DNA of 64,000 nt from Pseudomonas anuradhapurensis (GCF_014269225.2 NZ_CP077097.1:1246001-1310000); one strand, 5' to 3'. Positions 44,711-59,203 are shown, numbered from the stretch's first letter. A program made the numbers and translations. Notes: generated by a model from the letters alone, not told the origin.

Positions 44711-45897
44711 GCCGTCCGCAGCGCATTACCGTGCTCGGCGCCACTGGCTCCATCGGCCTGAGCACGCTGGATGTCATCGCGCGCCATCCCGACCGCTATC
44801 AGGTGTTCGCCCTGAGCGGCTATTCGCGTATCGACGAGTTGCTGGCCTTGTGTTTGCGCCATCGCCCGGCGTTTGCCGTGGTGCCGGTGGCCGAGGCGGC
44901 CGTGCGTCTGCGCGAAGGCCTGGCTGCGGCGGGTTGCGCCACCGAGGTGCTGGAAGGCGAGGCCGGGCTGTGCCAGGTGGCTTGCGCGGCGGAAGTCGAC
45001 GCCGTGATGGCGGCCATCGTCGGTGCTGCCGGCTTGCGTCCCACCCTGGCCGCGGTCGAGGCGGGCAAGAAGGTGCTGCTGGCCAACAAGGAGGCGCTGG
45101 TGATGTCCGGCGCGCTGTTCATGGACGCGGTGCGCCGCAGTGGCGCTGTGCTGCTGCCGATCGACAGCGAGCACAACGCGATCTTCCAGTGCATGCCGGG
45201 TGACTATGCGCGTGGCCTGAATGCCGTCGGCGTGCGCCGGATCCTGCTGACCGCCTCGGGTGGCCCGTTCCGCGAAACGCCCGTCGAGGCGCTGCTGGAT
45301 GTCACCCCGGAGCAGGCCTGCGCGCACCCCAACTGGTCCATGGGGCGCAAGATTTCGGTGGATTCCGCCAGCATGATGAACAAGGGCCTGGAGCTGATCG
45401 AGGCCTGCTGGCTGTTCGATGCGGCGCCGGCCAAGGTCGAGGTGGTGGTGCATCCGCAAAGCGTGATCCACTCCCTGGTGGACTACGTGGACGGCTCGGT
45501 ACTGGCGCAGCTGGGTAACCCGGACATGCGCACGCCGATTGCCAATGCCCTGGCCTGGCCCGAGCGGATCGACTCCGGGGTGGCCCCGCTGGACCTGTTC
45601 GCCATCGCCCGTCTGGATTTCCAGGCGCCCGACGAACAGCGCTTCCCTTGCCTGCGCCTGGCGCGGCAGGCTGCCGAGGCCGGCAACAGCGCGCCAGCCG
45701 TGCTCAATGCCGCCAACGAAGTCGCGGTCGAGGCATTTCTCCAACGGCGTATCCGCTTCCCGGAGATCGCGCGTATGATCGAACAGGTGCTCGATCAGGA
45801 GCCCGTCGTGCCGCTGCCGTCGCTGGACGCGGTGTTCGCCGCCGACCAGCGTGCCCGGGAGCTTTCCCGTGAATGGCTGAGGCGCCACGCTCGCTGA
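44707..45897 (+). CDS. dxr: 1-deoxy-D-xylulose 5-phosphate reductoisomerase
   Basis: 396 residues if it starts at GTG 44707 ([10 protein letters not shown]), which overlaps the cdsA stop as GTGA and gives the usual length; an ATG at 44683 would add eight unlikely residues. NADPH loop [14 protein letters not shown], metal/substrate passages [21 protein letters not shown] and [13 protein letters not shown] are clear. It catalyses the second step of the MEP isoprenoid pathway and so supplies UppS. Confidence 0.95.
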   Translation: MSRPQRITVLGATGSIGLSTLDVIARHPDRYQVFALSGYSRIDELLALCLRHRPAFAVVPVAEAAVRLREGLAAAGCATEVLEGEAGLCQVACAAEVDAVMAAIVGAAGLRPTLAAVEAGKKVLLANKEALVMSGALFMDAVRRSGAVLLPIDSEHNAIFQCMPGDYARGLNAVGVRRILLTASGGPFRETPVEALLDVTPEQACAHPNWSMGRKISVDSASMMNKGLELIEACWLFDAAPAKVEVVVHPQSVIHSLVDYVDGSVLAQLGNPDMRTPIANALAWPERIDSGVAPLDLFAIARLDFQAPDEQRFPCLRLARQAAEAGNSAPAVLNAANEVAVEAFLQRRIRFPEIARMIEQVLDQEPVVPLPSLDAVFAADQRARELSREWLRRHAR

Positions 45898-45968
45898 TGC
45901 AGGCCCACCACGGTTCATGAGGGGGCCGGGCATGACGCCGGCCCGCTGAACATCATTCGGAGATGGAT

Positions 45969-47321
45969 ATGACAGCGCTCTACATGATTATCGGCACCCT
46001 CGTGGCCTTGGGGGTGCTGGTCACCTTCCATGAATTCGGCCACTTCTGGGTGGCACGTCGCTGCGGGGTCAAGGTGCTGCGCTTCTCGGTGGGCTTCGGC
46101 ACGCCGTTGCTGCGCTGGCATGATCGCCATGGCACCGAGTTCGTGGTCGCAGCGATTCCGCTGGGTGGCTACGTCAAGATGCTCGACGAACGCGAGGGCG
46201 AGGTGCCGCCGGCGCTGCTCGACCAGGCGTTCAACCGCAAGTCCGTGCGCCAGCGCATCGCCATCGTCGCGGCCGGCCCGGTGGCCAACTTCCTGCTGGC
46301 CATCCTGTTCTTCTGGGTGCTGGCGATGCTGGGTACCCAGCAGGTCCGTCCGGTGATCGGCGCCGTCGAAGCGGGCAGCCTGGCAGCATCGGCAGGCCTG
46401 ACCGCAGGTCAGGAAATCGTCTCCATCGATGGCAAGCCGACCAATGGCTGGTCGGCGGTCAACCTGCAGCTGGTCCGGCGCCTGGGCGAGAGCGGCACCC
46501 TGCAGGTGGGCGTACGCGACGAGGGCGCCACTGCCGAGCGCCAGCTGCAGGTGAAACTGGACAGCTGGCTCAAGGGGGCCGACGAACCGGACCCGATCCA
46601 GTCCCTCGGCCTGCAGCCCTGGCGCCCGGCGATCGTGCCGGTGCTGGCCGAAATCGATCCGAAGGGGCCGGCTGCTGCTGCCGGCCTGAAAACCGGTGAC
46701 AAGCTGCTGGCCCTCGACGGTATTGCCGTGAACGAGTGGCAGCAGGTGGTCGATGCCGTGCGCGCCCGCCCGCAAGCCAAGGTCGTGGTGCGTGTCGAGC
46801 GTGACGGCGCTGCCCTGGAGCTGCCGGTGACCCTGGCGCGCAAGGGCGAGGGCAAGGCTGCTGGCGGCTATCTTGGTGCCGGGGTAAAAGCTGGCGAGTG
46901 GCCTGCCAGCATGCTCCGCGAAGTCAGCTACGGCCCGCTGGACGCGGTGGGTGAGGGCTTGTCGCGGACCTGGAACATGAGCGTCCTGACCCTTGAATCG
47001 CTGAAGAAAATGCTGTTCGGGGAGCTCTCGGTAAAAAACTTGAGTGGACCGATAACCATTGCTAAAGTGGCGGGCGCTTCAGCCCAGTCCGGCGTGGGGG
47101 ATTTCCTGAATTTCCTGGCCTACCTGAGCATAAGCCTGGGGGTTCTTAACCTGCTGCCCATCCCGGTTCTGGATGGGGGGCATTTGCTGTTTTACCTGGT
47201 CGAGTGGGCGCGCGGTCGTCCGCTGTCGGATCGGGTGCAAGGTTGGGGGGTCCAGATCGGTATCAGTTTGGTCATAGGGGTGATGTTGCTCGCCCTGATC
47301 AACGATCTGGGTCGACTATAA
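45969..47321 (+). CDS. rseP: Site-2 protease RseP (MucP)
   Basis: 450 residues from the ATG at 45969, with CGGAG six bases upstream; an ATG at 45963 is too close to it. The zinc site HEFGH is at 21-25 in the first helix, and the second motif NLLPIPVLDGGH is in a C-terminal helix. Two PDZ domains lie between. It cuts anti-sigma factors such as MucA/RseA within the membrane, releasing AlgU/sigma-E in envelope stress. A hairpin (GGGCCGG/CCGGCCC, 45923-45944) lies in the gap after dxr. Confidence 0.95.
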   Translation: MTALYMIIGTLVALGVLVTFHEFGHFWVARRCGVKVLRFSVGFGTPLLRWHDRHGTEFVVAAIPLGGYVKMLDEREGEVPPALLDQAFNRKSVRQRIAIVAAGPVANFLLAILFFWVLAMLGTQQVRPVIGAVEAGSLAASAGLTAGQEIVSIDGKPTNGWSAVNLQLVRRLGESGTLQVGVRDEGATAERQLQVKLDSWLKGADEPDPIQSLGLQPWRPAIVPVLAEIDPKGPAAAAGLKTGDKLLALDGIAVNEWQQVVDAVRARPQAKVVVRVERDGAALELPVTLARKGEGKAAGGYLGAGVKAGEWPASMLREVSYGPLDAVGEGLSRTWNMSVLTLESLKKMLFGELSVKNLSGPITIAKVAGASAQSGVGDFLNFLAYLSISLGVLNLLPIPVLDGGHLLFYLVEWARGRPLSDRVQGWGVQIGISLVIGVMLLALINDLGRL

Positions 47322-47338
47322 AGCTTCGCTCAATTGCG

Positions 47339-47364
47339 AACCCGCCGTTTTGTCGCGGCGGGTT
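47339..47364 (+). terminator. Hairpin between rseP and bamA
   Basis: A 9-bp perfect stem (AACCCGCCG / CGGCGGGTT) with an 8-base loop, then GTTTATT. It has the form of a weak intrinsic terminator or attenuator ahead of bamA. Confidence 0.65.
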
Positions 47365-47394
47365 GTTTATTGCCAGTTGGAATAAAAGGACTTC

Positions 47395-49743
47395 ATGAAA
47401 CGTCTGCTGCTAACTGCGGTCATGTCCGCACTGATGATCGCTGAAGTTCACGCCGAGTCCTTCACCATCTCCGATATCCGCGTCAACGGCCTGCAGCGGG
47501 TTTCCGCCGGCAGTGTGTTCGGTGCGCTGCCGCTGAACGTCGGTGACCAGGCCGATGACCGCCGCCTGGTGGAATCGACCCGTTCGCTGTTCAAGACCGG
47601 CTTCTTCCAGGACATCCAGCTGAACCGCGATGGCAATGTCCTGATCATCAACGTGGTTGAGCGCCCATCGGTATCGAGCATCGAGATCGAAGGCAACAAG
47701 GCGATCAGCACCGAAGACCTGATGAAGGGCCTGAAGCAATCCGGCCTGGCCGAAGGCGAGATCTTCCAGCGCGCCACCCTCGAAGGCGTGCGTAACGAAC
47801 TGCAGCGTCAGTATGTGGCCCAGGGCCGCTACTCGGCCGAAGTCGACGCCGAGGTGGTGCCGCAGCCGCGCAACCGTGTGGCGCTGAAGATCAAGATCAA
47901 CGAAGGCACCGTCGCCGCCATCCAGCACATCAACATCGTTGGCAACAACGTGTTCGACGACGAGACCCTGGCGCAGCTGTTCGAGCTGAAGACCACCAAC
48001 TGGCTGTCGTTCTTCAAGAACGACGACAAGTATGCCCGCGAAAAACTCTCCGGTGACCTGGAACGCCTGCGTTCCTACTACCTGGACCGTGGCTACATCA
48101 ACATGGACATCGCCTCCACCCAGGTGTCCATCACGCCGGACAAGAAGCACGTCTACATCACCGTCAACATCAACGAGGGCGAGAAGTACACCGTCCGCGA
48201 CGTGAAGCTGTCGGGTGACCTGAAGGTGCCGGAAGACCAGGTCAAGTCGCTGCTGCTGGTGCAGCCAGGCCAGGTATTCTCGCGCAAGGTGATGACCACC
48301 ACTTCCGACCTGATTACCCGTCGTCTGGGTAACGAGGGCTATACCTTCGCCAACGTCAACGGCGTGCCGAAGCCGAACGATGAAGACCACACCGTCGACA
48401 TCATGTTCGTGGTCGACCCGGGCAAGCGTGCCTACGTCAACCGCATCAACTATCGCGGCAACACCAAGACCGAAGACGAAGTGCTGCGCCGCGAAATGCG
48501 CCAGATGGAAGGTGGCTGGGCCTCGACCTACCTGATCGACCAGTCCAAGACCCGCCTGGAGCGCCTGGGCTTCTTCAAGGAAGTCAACGTCGAGACGCCG
48601 CCGGTGCCGGGCACCGATGACCAGGTCGATGTCAACTACAGCGTGGAAGAGCAGGCTTCCGGCTCGATCACCGCCAGCGTCGGTTTCGCCCAGAGCGCCG
48701 GCCTGATCCTCGGTGGTTCGATCAGCCAGAGCAACTTCCTCGGTACCGGTAACAAGGTGTCGATCGGCCTGACCCGTTCGGAATACCAGACCCGCTACAA
48801 CTTCGGCTTCGTCGACCCCTACTTCACTGCCGATGGCGTGAGCCTGGGCTACAACGCCTTCTACCGCAGCACCGACTACGATGACCTCGACGTCGACGTG
48901 GCCAGCTATGCGGTGGACAGCTACGGTGCCGGCGTCAGCCTGGGCTACCCGATCAGCGAAACCTCGCGCCTGACCTATGGCCTGAGCGTGCAGCAGGACA
49001 AGATCAAGACCGGCAAGTACACCGTCGACGAGATCTTCGACTTCCTCGAACAGGAAGGCGACAGCTTCCTCAACTTCAAGGCCTCGATCGGCTGGTCGGA
49101 ATCGACCCTGAACAAAGGCGTGCTGGCGACCCGTGGTCACTCGCAAAGCCTGACCCTTGAGTCCACCGTGCCGGGCAGCGACCTGTCGTTCTTCAAGCTC
49201 GACTACCGTGGCCAGCTGTTCAAGCCGATCACCAACGACTACACCCTGCGCCTGCACACCGAGCTGGGCTACGGTGACGGTTATGGCAGCACCTCGGGCC
49301 TGCCGTTCTACGAGAACTACTTCGCCGGTGGCTTCAACTCCGTGCGTGGCTTCAAGGACAGCAGCCTGGGCCCGCGCAGTACACCGAGCGACGGTACGCG
49401 GCCTGGCACCATCAAGGACCCGGACCAGGATCCGTTGCCGTTCGGTGGTAACGTGCTGGTGCAAGGCGGTGTCGAGCTGCTGTTCCCGCTGCCGTTCGTC
49501 AAGGACCAGCGCTCGCTGCGCACCTCCGTGTTCTGGGACGTGGGTAACGTGTTCGACACCAATTGCGGCAACCAGCCTGATTGCGAGAAGGTCGGGTTCT
49601 CGGGCATGGCCAGTTCGGTCGGCCTGGGCGTGACCTGGATTACTGCACTGGGCCCGTTGAGCTTCAGCCTGGCGATGCCGGTCAAGAAGCCGGACGATGC
49701 CGACACGCAGGTGTTCCAATTCTCTCTGGGCCAGACCTTCTGA
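47395..49743 (+). CDS. bamA: Outer membrane protein assembly factor BamA
   Basis: 782 residues: a signal peptide ending near VHAES, five POTRA domains (about 22-420; first one FTISDIRVNGLQRVSAGSVF) and a C-terminal 16-strand beta-barrel. The conserved barrel loop motif VRGF is present (FNSVRGFKDSSLGPR), and the last residue is Phe (FSLGQTF), the usual outer-membrane protein end. It is the core of the machine that inserts beta-barrel proteins. AAAAGGA precedes the start. Skp, a chaperone for the same substrates, follows. Confidence 0.97.
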   Translation: MKRLLLTAVMSALMIAEVHAESFTISDIRVNGLQRVSAGSVFGALPLNVGDQADDRRLVESTRSLFKTGFFQDIQLNRDGNVLIINVVERPSVSSIEIEGNKAISTEDLMKGLKQSGLAEGEIFQRATLEGVRNELQRQYVAQGRYSAEVDAEVVPQPRNRVALKIKINEGTVAAIQHINIVGNNVFDDETLAQLFELKTTNWLSFFKNDDKYAREKLSGDLERLRSYYLDRGYINMDIASTQVSITPDKKHVYITVNINEGEKYTVRDVKLSGDLKVPEDQVKSLLLVQPGQVFSRKVMTTTSDLITRRLGNEGYTFANVNGVPKPNDEDHTVDIMFVVDPGKRAYVNRINYRGNTKTEDEVLRREMRQMEGGWASTYLIDQSKTRLERLGFFKEVNVETPPVPGTDDQVDVNYSVEEQASGSITASVGFAQSAGLILGGSISQSNFLGTGNKVSIGLTRSEYQTRYNFGFVDPYFTADGVSLGYNAFYRSTDYDDLDVDVASYAVDSYGAGVSLGYPISETSRLTYGLSVQQDKIKTGKYTVDEIFDFLEQEGDSFLNFKASIGWSESTLNKGVLATRGHSQSLTLESTVPGSDLSFFKLDYRGQLFKPITNDYTLRLHTELGYGDGYGSTSGLPFYENYFAGGFNSVRGFKDSSLGPRSTPSDGTRPGTIKDPDQDPLPFGGNVLVQGGVELLFPLPFVKDQRSLRTSVFWDVGNVFDTNCGNQPDCEKVGFSGMASSVGLGVTWITALGPLSFSLAMPVKKPDDADTQVFQFSLGQTF

Positions 49744-49787
49744 GGTCGGCCCTCGCTTAATGACAACGGTTTATCCAGGAGTGCATC

Positions 49788-50291
49788 GTGCGTAAGTTGA
49801 CTCAACTGGCCGTAGTGGCCGCGGCGCTGGTCGCCACCCCGGCTTTCGCCGAAATGAAGGTTGCCGTCCTGAACTATCAGATGGCCCTGCTGGAATCGGA
49901 CGCCGCCAAGAAATACGCGGTGGATGCCGAGAAGAAGTTCGGCCCGCAACTGACCAAGCTGAAAAGCCTGGAAAGCAGCGCCAAGGGCATCCAGGACCGC
50001 CTGATCAAAGGTGGCGACAAGATGCAGCAGCAGGAGCGTGAGCGCCTGGAGCTCGAATTCAAGCAGAAGGCCCGGGACTTCCAGTTCCAGTCCAAGGAAC
50101 TGAACGAAGCCAAGGCCGTTGCCGACCGCGACATGCTCAAGCAGCTGAAGCCGAAGCTGGATGGCGCTGTCGAGGAAGTGATCAAGAAAGGTGGTTACGA
50201 CCTGGTCCTCGAGCGTGGTGCGGTCATCGATGTCAAACCTCAGTACGACATCACCCGCCAGGTCATCGAGCGCATGAACCAAGCCCGTTGA
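49788..50291 (+). CDS. skp: Periplasmic chaperone Skp/OmpH
   Basis: 167 residues starting at GTG 49788, with AGGAG six bases upstream. A signal peptide ends at TPAFA. The mature part is the Skp design: a small beta core ([15 protein letters not shown]) and a long Lys/Glu/Gln-rich coiled-coil arm. It holds unfolded outer-membrane proteins in the periplasm on the way to BamA. lpxD begins one base after its stop. Confidence 0.95.
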   Translation: MRKLTQLAVVAAALVATPAFAEMKVAVLNYQMALLESDAAKKYAVDAEKKFGPQLTKLKSLESSAKGIQDRLIKGGDKMQQQERERLELEFKQKARDFQFQSKELNEAKAVADRDMLKQLKPKLDGAVEEVIKKGGYDLVLERGAVIDVKPQYDITRQVIERMNQAR

Positions 50292-50292
50292 T

Positions 50293-51348
50293 ATGACCGT
50301 GACCATGACGCTAGGCCAGCTGGCCGAGGCCCTCGGCGCTACCCTCAAGGGGCCCGAGGCGCTGCAGATTACCGGGCTGGCCACCTTGCAGGAGGCTGGC
50401 CCCGGTCAGTTGAGCTTCCTCGCCAACCCGCAGTACCGCAAATACCTGGACATCAGCCAGGCGGCCGCGGTGCTGCTCAAGGCGGCGGATGCCGAAGGCT
50501 TTGCCGGCAATGCCCTGATCGTCGCCGATCCGTACCTCGCCTACGCGCGCATTTCCCACCTGTTCGACCCCAAACCCAAGGCTGTGGCGGGTATTCATCC
50601 CAGCGCCGTGGTAGCTGAGGACGCGCAGGTGGATGCCAGCGCCAGCATCGGGCCGTTCGCGGTCATCGAGAGCGGCGCGCGCATCGGCGCCAATGTCAGC
50701 GTGGGTGCACACTGCGTGGTCGGTGCCCGTTGCGTGATCGGCGAAGGTGGATGGCTGGCGCCACGGGTGACCTTGTACCATGACGTGACCATCGGCAAGC
50801 GCGTGGTCATCCAGTCGGGTGCGGTGATCGGCGGCGAAGGCTTCGGCTTCGCCAACGAGAAGGGCGTGTGGCGCAAGATCGCCCAGATTGGCGGCGTGAC
50901 CATCGGTGACGACGTGGAAATCGGCGTCAACACTGCGGTCGACCGTGGTGCGTTGTCGGACACGCGCATCGCTGACGGGGTCAAGCTCGACAACCAGATC
51001 CAGATCGCCCACAACGTGCAGATCGGTGAGCATACGGCCATGGCCGCCTGCGTCGGCATTTCCGGCAGTACCCGCATCGGCAAGCATTGCACCATTGCCG
51101 GCGGTGTCGGCATGGTGGGGCATATCGATGTCTGTGATAACGTTTTCGTGTCTGGAATGACCATGGTGACCCGTTCAATCACCGAACCGGGTGCCTATTC
51201 TTCCGGCACTGCCATGCAGCCATTGGCTGAATGGCGCAAGAGCGCCGCGCGTATCCGCCACCTGGACGACATGGCCAAGCGTCTCCAGCAGCTGGAAAAA
51301 CGCGTCGATACCGTGACCTCAGGTGGCCAGCCGACATCAGAAGGCTGA
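50293..51348 (+). CDS. lpxD: UDP-3-O-(3-hydroxyacyl)glucosamine N-acyltransferase
   Basis: 351 residues. A uridine-binding N-terminal domain is followed by a left-handed beta-helix of hexapeptides ([20 protein letters not shown] and following). The catalytic His region is [15 protein letters not shown]. It adds the second (amide-linked) hydroxyacyl chain in lipid A synthesis. The C-terminal helix ([15 protein letters not shown]) is the normal acyl-carrier-binding end. The 114-base gap to fabZ holds a GCTCCT...AGGAGC hairpin (51386-51411). Confidence 0.96.
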   Translation: MTVTMTLGQLAEALGATLKGPEALQITGLATLQEAGPGQLSFLANPQYRKYLDISQAAAVLLKAADAEGFAGNALIVADPYLAYARISHLFDPKPKAVAGIHPSAVVAEDAQVDASASIGPFAVIESGARIGANVSVGAHCVVGARCVIGEGGWLAPRVTLYHDVTIGKRVVIQSGAVIGGEGFGFANEKGVWRKIAQIGGVTIGDDVEIGVNTAVDRGALSDTRIADGVKLDNQIQIAHNVQIGEHTAMAACVGISGSTRIGKHCTIAGGVGMVGHIDVCDNVFVSGMTMVTRSITEPGAYSSGTAMQPLAEWRKSAARIRHLDDMAKRLQQLEKRVDTVTSGGQPTSEG

Positions 51349-51462
51349 TACCATTCCCTGAGCAAGAGTGAACAGTCGCTAGCTGGCTCCTCTTTGGATT
51401 GCAAAAGGAGCGTGTGGTCAGCACCTGCGCTCCCTATTCTTATTACAGGCTTCCCCCCCGAA

Positions 51463-51903
51463 ATGATGGACATCAACGAGATTCGCGAATACCTGCCTCA
51501 CCGTTACCCGTTCCTGCTGGTGGACCGCGTGACGGATCTGGACTACGAGGCCCAGAGCATTCGTGCCTACAAGAATGTCAGCATCAACGAGCCGTTCTTC
51601 AATGGCCATTTCCCGGCGCACCCGATCATGCCGGGCGTCCTGATCATCGAAGCCATGGCCCAGGCGGCCGGCATCCTCGGCTTCAAGATGCTGGATGCCA
51701 AGCCTGCCGACGGTACCCTGTACTACTTCGTCGGTTCCGACAAACTGCGTTTCCGTCAACCGGTACTGCCGGGTGACCAGCTTGTGCTGGAGGCGAAGTT
51801 CCTCAGCCGCAAGAGCATGATCTGGAAGTTCGAGTGCCGTGCGCTGGTCGACGGCAAGCCGGTTTGCTCGGCCGAGATCACCTGCGCGGAACGCTCCCTA
51901 TGA
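51463..51903 (+). CDS. fabZ: 3-hydroxyacyl-ACP dehydratase FabZ
   Basis: 146 residues from the ATG at 51463 ([17 protein letters not shown]). Hot-dog fold with the catalytic His in [12 protein letters not shown] and the catalytic Glu in [12 protein letters not shown]. It dehydrates hydroxyacyl-ACPs in fatty-acid synthesis and so competes with LpxA for hydroxyacyl-ACP. No good ribosome-binding site precedes the start (CTTCCCCCCCGAA), which is unusual in this operon. lpxA overlaps its stop as ATGA. Confidence 0.96.
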   Translation: MMDINEIREYLPHRYPFLLVDRVTDLDYEAQSIRAYKNVSINEPFFNGHFPAHPIMPGVLIIEAMAQAAGILGFKMLDAKPADGTLYYFVGSDKLRFRQPVLPGDQLVLEAKFLSRKSMIWKFECRALVDGKPVCSAEITCAERSL

Positions 51904-52676
51904 ATTCGATTGATCCTCGGGCCATTATCGATCCCTCGGCCAAGCTGGCCGATGGCGTCGAGGTCGGCCCCTGGTCGATCGTTGGCCCCGATGTGGAAAT
52001 CGGGGAGGGCACCGTTATCGGCCCGCATGTTGTGCTCAAAGGGCCGACCCGCATCGGCAAGCACAACCGTATCTTTCAGTTTTCCTCGATCGGCGAAGAC
52101 ACACCCGACCTCAAGTACAAGGGTGAGCCGACGCGCCTGGTGATTGGTGACCACAACGTCATCCGCGAAGGGGTGACCATCCACCGCGGCACCATCCAGG
52201 ACCGCGCGGAAACCACCGTGGGTGACCACAACCTGATCATGGCCTATGCCCACATCGGCCACGACAGCGTCATCGGCAACCATTGCATCCTGGTCAACAA
52301 CACGGCGCTGGCCGGCCATGTGCACGTGGGCGACTGGGCGATTCTGTCCGGCTACACCCTGGTGCACCAGTACTGCCATATCGGTGCCCACGCGTTTTCG
52401 GGCATGGGCACGGCGATCGGCAAGGATGTACCGGCCTTCGTCACCGTGTTCGGCAGCCCGGCGGAAGCGCGCAGCATGAACTTCGAAGGCATGCGCCGGC
52501 GCGGTTTCAGCGACGAGGTGATCCATGTGCTGCGCCGTTGCTACAAGATCGTCTATCGCCAGGGCCTGACCGTCGAAGACGCGCTCAAGGAACTGCACGA
52601 ACTGGCAGCCCAGCACCCTGAGGTCGAGCTGTTCCGTCAGTCGATCGTGACCTCTGCCCGCGGCATCACCCGCTGA
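51900..52676 (+). CDS. lpxA: UDP-N-acetylglucosamine acyltransferase
   Basis: 258 residues. Left-handed beta-helix hexapeptides begin at once ([20 protein letters not shown]). The catalytic His lies in [15 protein letters not shown]. It adds the first hydroxyacyl chain to UDP-GlcNAc, the first step of lipid A synthesis. The start overlaps fabZ by four bases, and lpxB begins one base after its stop. Confidence 0.97.
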   Translation: MNSIDPRAIIDPSAKLADGVEVGPWSIVGPDVEIGEGTVIGPHVVLKGPTRIGKHNRIFQFSSIGEDTPDLKYKGEPTRLVIGDHNVIREGVTIHRGTIQDRAETTVGDHNLIMAYAHIGHDSVIGNHCILVNNTALAGHVHVGDWAILSGYTLVHQYCHIGAHAFSGMGTAIGKDVPAFVTVFGSPAEARSMNFEGMRRRGFSDEVIHVLRRCYKIVYRQGLTVEDALKELHELAAQHPEVELFRQSIVTSARGITR

Positions 52677-52677
52677 C

Positions 52678-53805
52678 ATGGCCCAGCTTTGCGTAGCCTT
52701 GGTCGCAGGTGAGGCCAGCGGCGACATCCTTGGTTCAGGCTTGATGCGTGCCCTCAAGGCACGCCACCCTGACGTGCGGTTCATCGGCGTTGGCGGCCCG
52801 CTGATGGAAGCCGAAGGGCTGCAATCCTATTTTCCCATGGAGCGCCTGGCGGTCATGGGCCTGGTCGAAGTGCTGGGGCGCCTGCGTGAGCTGCTCAAGC
52901 GCCGCAAGCTGCTGATCGAGACCCTGATTGGCGAAAGACCCGATGTGTTCATCGGCATCGATGCCCCCGACTTCACCCTCAACATCGAGTTGAAACTGCG
53001 CCAGGCCGGTATCAAGACCGTGCATTACGTCAGCCCTTCGGTGTGGGCCTGGCGGCAGAAGCGTGTGCTGAAGATTCGCCAAGGCTGCGACCTGATGCTC
53101 ACGCTGTTGCCGTTCGAGGCGCGCTTCTATGAGGAAAAGGGTGTGCCGGTGCGCTTCGTTGGCCACCCCTTGGCCGACACCATCCCGCTTGAGGCCGACC
53201 GCCCGGCGGCGCGCGCCAAGCTGGGCGTGGGCGAGGGGCCGCTGGTGGCACTGATGCCCGGCAGCCGCGGCGGCGAAGTCGCGCGCCTGGGGGCATTGTT
53301 CCTCGATGCGGCCGAACGGCTGCGCCAGCAGGTTCCGGGCGTGCATTTCGTGTTGCCCTGTGCCAATGCCGCACGACGCGCCCAGATCGAGCAGATGCTT
53401 GAGGGGCGCCAGCTACCGTTGACCCTGCTCGATGGCCAGTCGCACCAGGCCCTGGCCGCCTGCGACGCGGTGCTGATCGCTTCGGGTACCGCTACACTCG
53501 AAGCGTTGTTGTACAAGCGCCCGATGGTGGTGGCCTACCGCCTGGCGCCGTTGACCTACTGGATTCTCAAGCGGCTGGTAAAAAGCCCTTATGTGTCGCT
53601 GCCAAACCTGCTCGCCCAGCGTGCGCTGGTGCCCGAGCTGTTGCAGGACGACGCCACCAGCGAAGCGCTGGCCAATACCCTGGCGCCACTGGTAGCCGAT
53701 GGCAGCCAGCAGACCGAGCGCTTCGACGAAATTCACCGCACCTTGCGCCGCGACGCCTCCAACCAGGCGGCCGAGGCGGTACTGGCCCTGCTCAAGGACC
53801 GTTGA
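52678..53805 (+). CDS. lpxB: Lipid-A-disaccharide synthase
   Basis: 375 residues of glycosyltransferase family 19, opening [20 protein letters not shown]. Later blocks include [26 protein letters not shown] and [12 protein letters not shown]. It joins UDP-diacylglucosamine and lipid X into the lipid A disaccharide at the inner membrane face. It is one base from lpxA and one from rnhB. Confidence 0.97.
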   Translation: MAQLCVALVAGEASGDILGSGLMRALKARHPDVRFIGVGGPLMEAEGLQSYFPMERLAVMGLVEVLGRLRELLKRRKLLIETLIGERPDVFIGIDAPDFTLNIELKLRQAGIKTVHYVSPSVWAWRQKRVLKIRQGCDLMLTLLPFEARFYEEKGVPVRFVGHPLADTIPLEADRPAARAKLGVGEGPLVALMPGSRGGEVARLGALFLDAAERLRQQVPGVHFVLPCANAARRAQIEQMLEGRQLPLTLLDGQSHQALAACDAVLIASGTATLEALLYKRPMVVAYRLAPLTYWILKRLVKSPYVSLPNLLAQRALVPELLQDDATSEALANTLAPLVADGSQQTERFDEIHRTLRRDASNQAAEAVLALLKDR

Positions 53806-53806
53806 C

Positions 53807-54430
53807 ATGCAGATTGGACTGGACTTCAACCTGGTCGAAGACCTTGTCGCCGGCGTCGACGAGGTGGGCCGTGGCCCGCTGTGCGGCGCGGTGGTGACGG
53901 CGGCGGTGATCCTCGACCCGGCGCGCCCGATCCTCGGCCTGAACGATTCGAAGAAACTCACCGAAGCCAGGCGCGAGGCGCTGTTCGATGAGATCTGCGA
54001 AAAGGCCCTGAGCTTCTGCATCGCCCGCGCCGAGGTCGAGGAAATCGACCGGCTGAACATCCTCCACGCCACCATGCTGGCCATGCAGCGCGCGGTCGAA
54101 GGGTTGCACGTGACGCCGAAACTGGCCCTTATCGATGGCAATCGCTGCCCGAAACTGGCGGTGCCTTCGGCGCCGGTCGTACAGGGTGATGCCAAGGTCC
54201 CTGCCATCGCTGCAGCCTCGATCCTGGCCAAGGTCACCCGCGATCGGGAAATGAGCGCATTCGAGCTGATCTATCCGGGTTACGGCATTGGCGGGCACAA
54301 GGGCTACCCGACCCCGGTGCACCTCGAGGCGCTGGCACGATTGGGGCCTACGCCCATTCATCGGCGTTCCTTTGCCCCGGTGCGGGCTGCGTGGGACGCG
54401 CGTGAAGGCGTCACCAACGCCCTGATCTGA
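53807..54430 (+). CDS. rnhB: Ribonuclease HII
   Basis: 207 residues from the ATG at 53807. The acidic active-site set is seen in [13 protein letters not shown] (Asp-Glu), LNDSKKL and the [12 protein letters not shown] region. It cuts RNA in RNA-DNA hybrids and starts removal of single ribonucleotides from DNA. It begins one base after lpxB; a REP cluster follows and separates it from dnaE. Confidence 0.96.
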   Translation: MQIGLDFNLVEDLVAGVDEVGRGPLCGAVVTAAVILDPARPILGLNDSKKLTEARREALFDEICEKALSFCIARAEVEEIDRLNILHATMLAMQRAVEGLHVTPKLALIDGNRCPKLAVPSAPVVQGDAKVPAIAAASILAKVTRDREMSAFELIYPGYGIGGHKGYPTPVHLEALARLGPTPIHRRSFAPVRAAWDAREGVTNALI

Positions 54431-54434
54431 CCTC

Positions 54435-54552
54435 TGGGGCCGCCTTGCGGCCCTTCGTGGGCGCGCCCGCTCCCACAGGTATAGCGCCGTTCCCGAGGGC
54501 GATGATATTCCTGTGGGAGCAGGCGTGTCCGCGAAGGGCTGCGAAGCAGCCC
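54435..54552. repeat. REP pair between rnhB and dnaE
   Basis: An inverted element at 54435-54478 (GGGGCCGCCTTGCGGCCC, then GCCCGCTCCCACAGG) and a forward one at 54511-54552 (CTGTGGGAGCAGGCGTGTCC, then GGGCTGCGAAGCAGCCCC). Sequence is intermediate between the two REP types in the window. Confidence 0.75.
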
Positions 54553-54574
54553 CAAAAAACATCCCCATTTACGC

Positions 54575-54580
54575 TACAAT
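54575..54580 (+). promoter_or_regulatory. Possible -10 box of dnaE
   Basis: TACAAT 37 bases before the dnaE start, just after the REP cluster. No clear -35. A separate promoter is plausible because the REP pair may end the lpx-rnhB transcript. Confidence 0.35.
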
Positions 54581-54617
54581 CCCGCCCTTGTCGTTCAGCA
54601 CTGCTACAGGATCTTCC

Positions 54618-58142
<3,525 letters not shown>

Positions 58143-58248
58143 ACCGACAAAAATTTAATCTCGACCTGAATGCGCCTGATCCCTTAAGGTAGGGCGCCAA
58201 ACGGATCAACCGGCCGGCCGCCTGGCCGTAGACCCAAGACGGATGACT

Positions 58249-59196
58249 ATGAACCCGAATTTTCTCGATTTCGAACAGCCGATTGCCGACCTGCAAGCCA
58301 AGATCGAAGGCCTGCGCCTGGTAGGCAACGACAACTCGCTGAACATCAGCGATGAAATTGCCCGTCTGCAAGACAAGAGCAACACCCTGACCGAAAGCAT
58401 CTTCGGCAACCTGACCAGCTGGCAGATCGCCCGCCTGGCCCGTCATCCACGTCGTCCTTACACCCTGGACTACCTGGAGCACATCTTCACCGAGTTCGAA
58501 GAGCTGCACGGCGACCGCCACTTCTCCGACGACGCCGCCATCGTCGGTGGCACCGCCCGCCTGGACGGCAAGCCGGTCATGGTCATCGGCCACCAGAAGG
58601 GCCGTGAAGTACGCGAGAAGGTGCGCCGCAACTTCGGCATGCCGCGCCCTGAAGGCTACCGCAAGGCTTGCCGCCTGATGGAAATGGCCGAGCGTTTCAA
58701 GATGCCGATCCTGACCTTCATCGACACCCCGGGCGCCTACCCGGGCATCGATGCCGAGGAGCGCAACCAGAGCGAGGCCATCGCCTGGAACCTGCGCGTG
58801 ATGGCACGCCTGAAAACGCCAATCATCGCCACCGTGATCGGTGAGGGTGGGTCCGGCGGTGCGCTGGCCATCGGCGTGTGCGACCAGTTGAACATGTTGC
58901 AGTACTCCACCTACTCGGTGATTTCGCCGGAAGGCTGTGCCTCGATCCTGTGGAAGACCGCCGACAAGGCTGCTGACGCGGCCGAGGCCATGGGCATCAC
59001 GGCCGAGCGCCTGAAGAGCCTGAACATCGTCGACAAGGTCATCCAGGAGCCGCTGGGCGGCGCCCACCGTGACCCGGCCAAGATGTCGGAAAGCATCCGT
59101 GCCGACCTGGTGCAGCAGCTGGACATGCTCGGCAAGCTCGACCACGACGCGCTGCTGGCCCGCCGTTACGAGCGCCTGATGAGCTACGGCGTCTGA
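58249..59196 (+). CDS. accA: Acetyl-CoA carboxylase carboxyltransferase subunit alpha
   Basis: 315 residues from the ATG at 58249 ([11 protein letters not shown]); an ATG two codons earlier is possible. Crotonase-like fold with the acetyl-CoA-binding [20 protein letters not shown] and [12 protein letters not shown] passages. With AccD it moves CO2 from biotin to acetyl-CoA, making malonyl-CoA for fatty-acid synthesis. accD is not in this window. Confidence 0.97.
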   Translation: MNPNFLDFEQPIADLQAKIEGLRLVGNDNSLNISDEIARLQDKSNTLTESIFGNLTSWQIARLARHPRRPYTLDYLEHIFTEFEELHGDRHFSDDAAIVGGTARLDGKPVMVIGHQKGREVREKVRRNFGMPRPEGYRKACRLMEMAERFKMPILTFIDTPGAYPGIDAEERNQSEAIAWNLRVMARLKTPIIATVIGEGGSGGALAIGVCDQLNMLQYSTYSVISPEGCASILWKTADKAADAAEAMGITAERLKSLNIVDKVIQEPLGGAHRDPAKMSESIRADLVQQLDMLGKLDHDALLARRYERLMSYGV

Positions 59197-59203
59197 CATG
59201 GCC

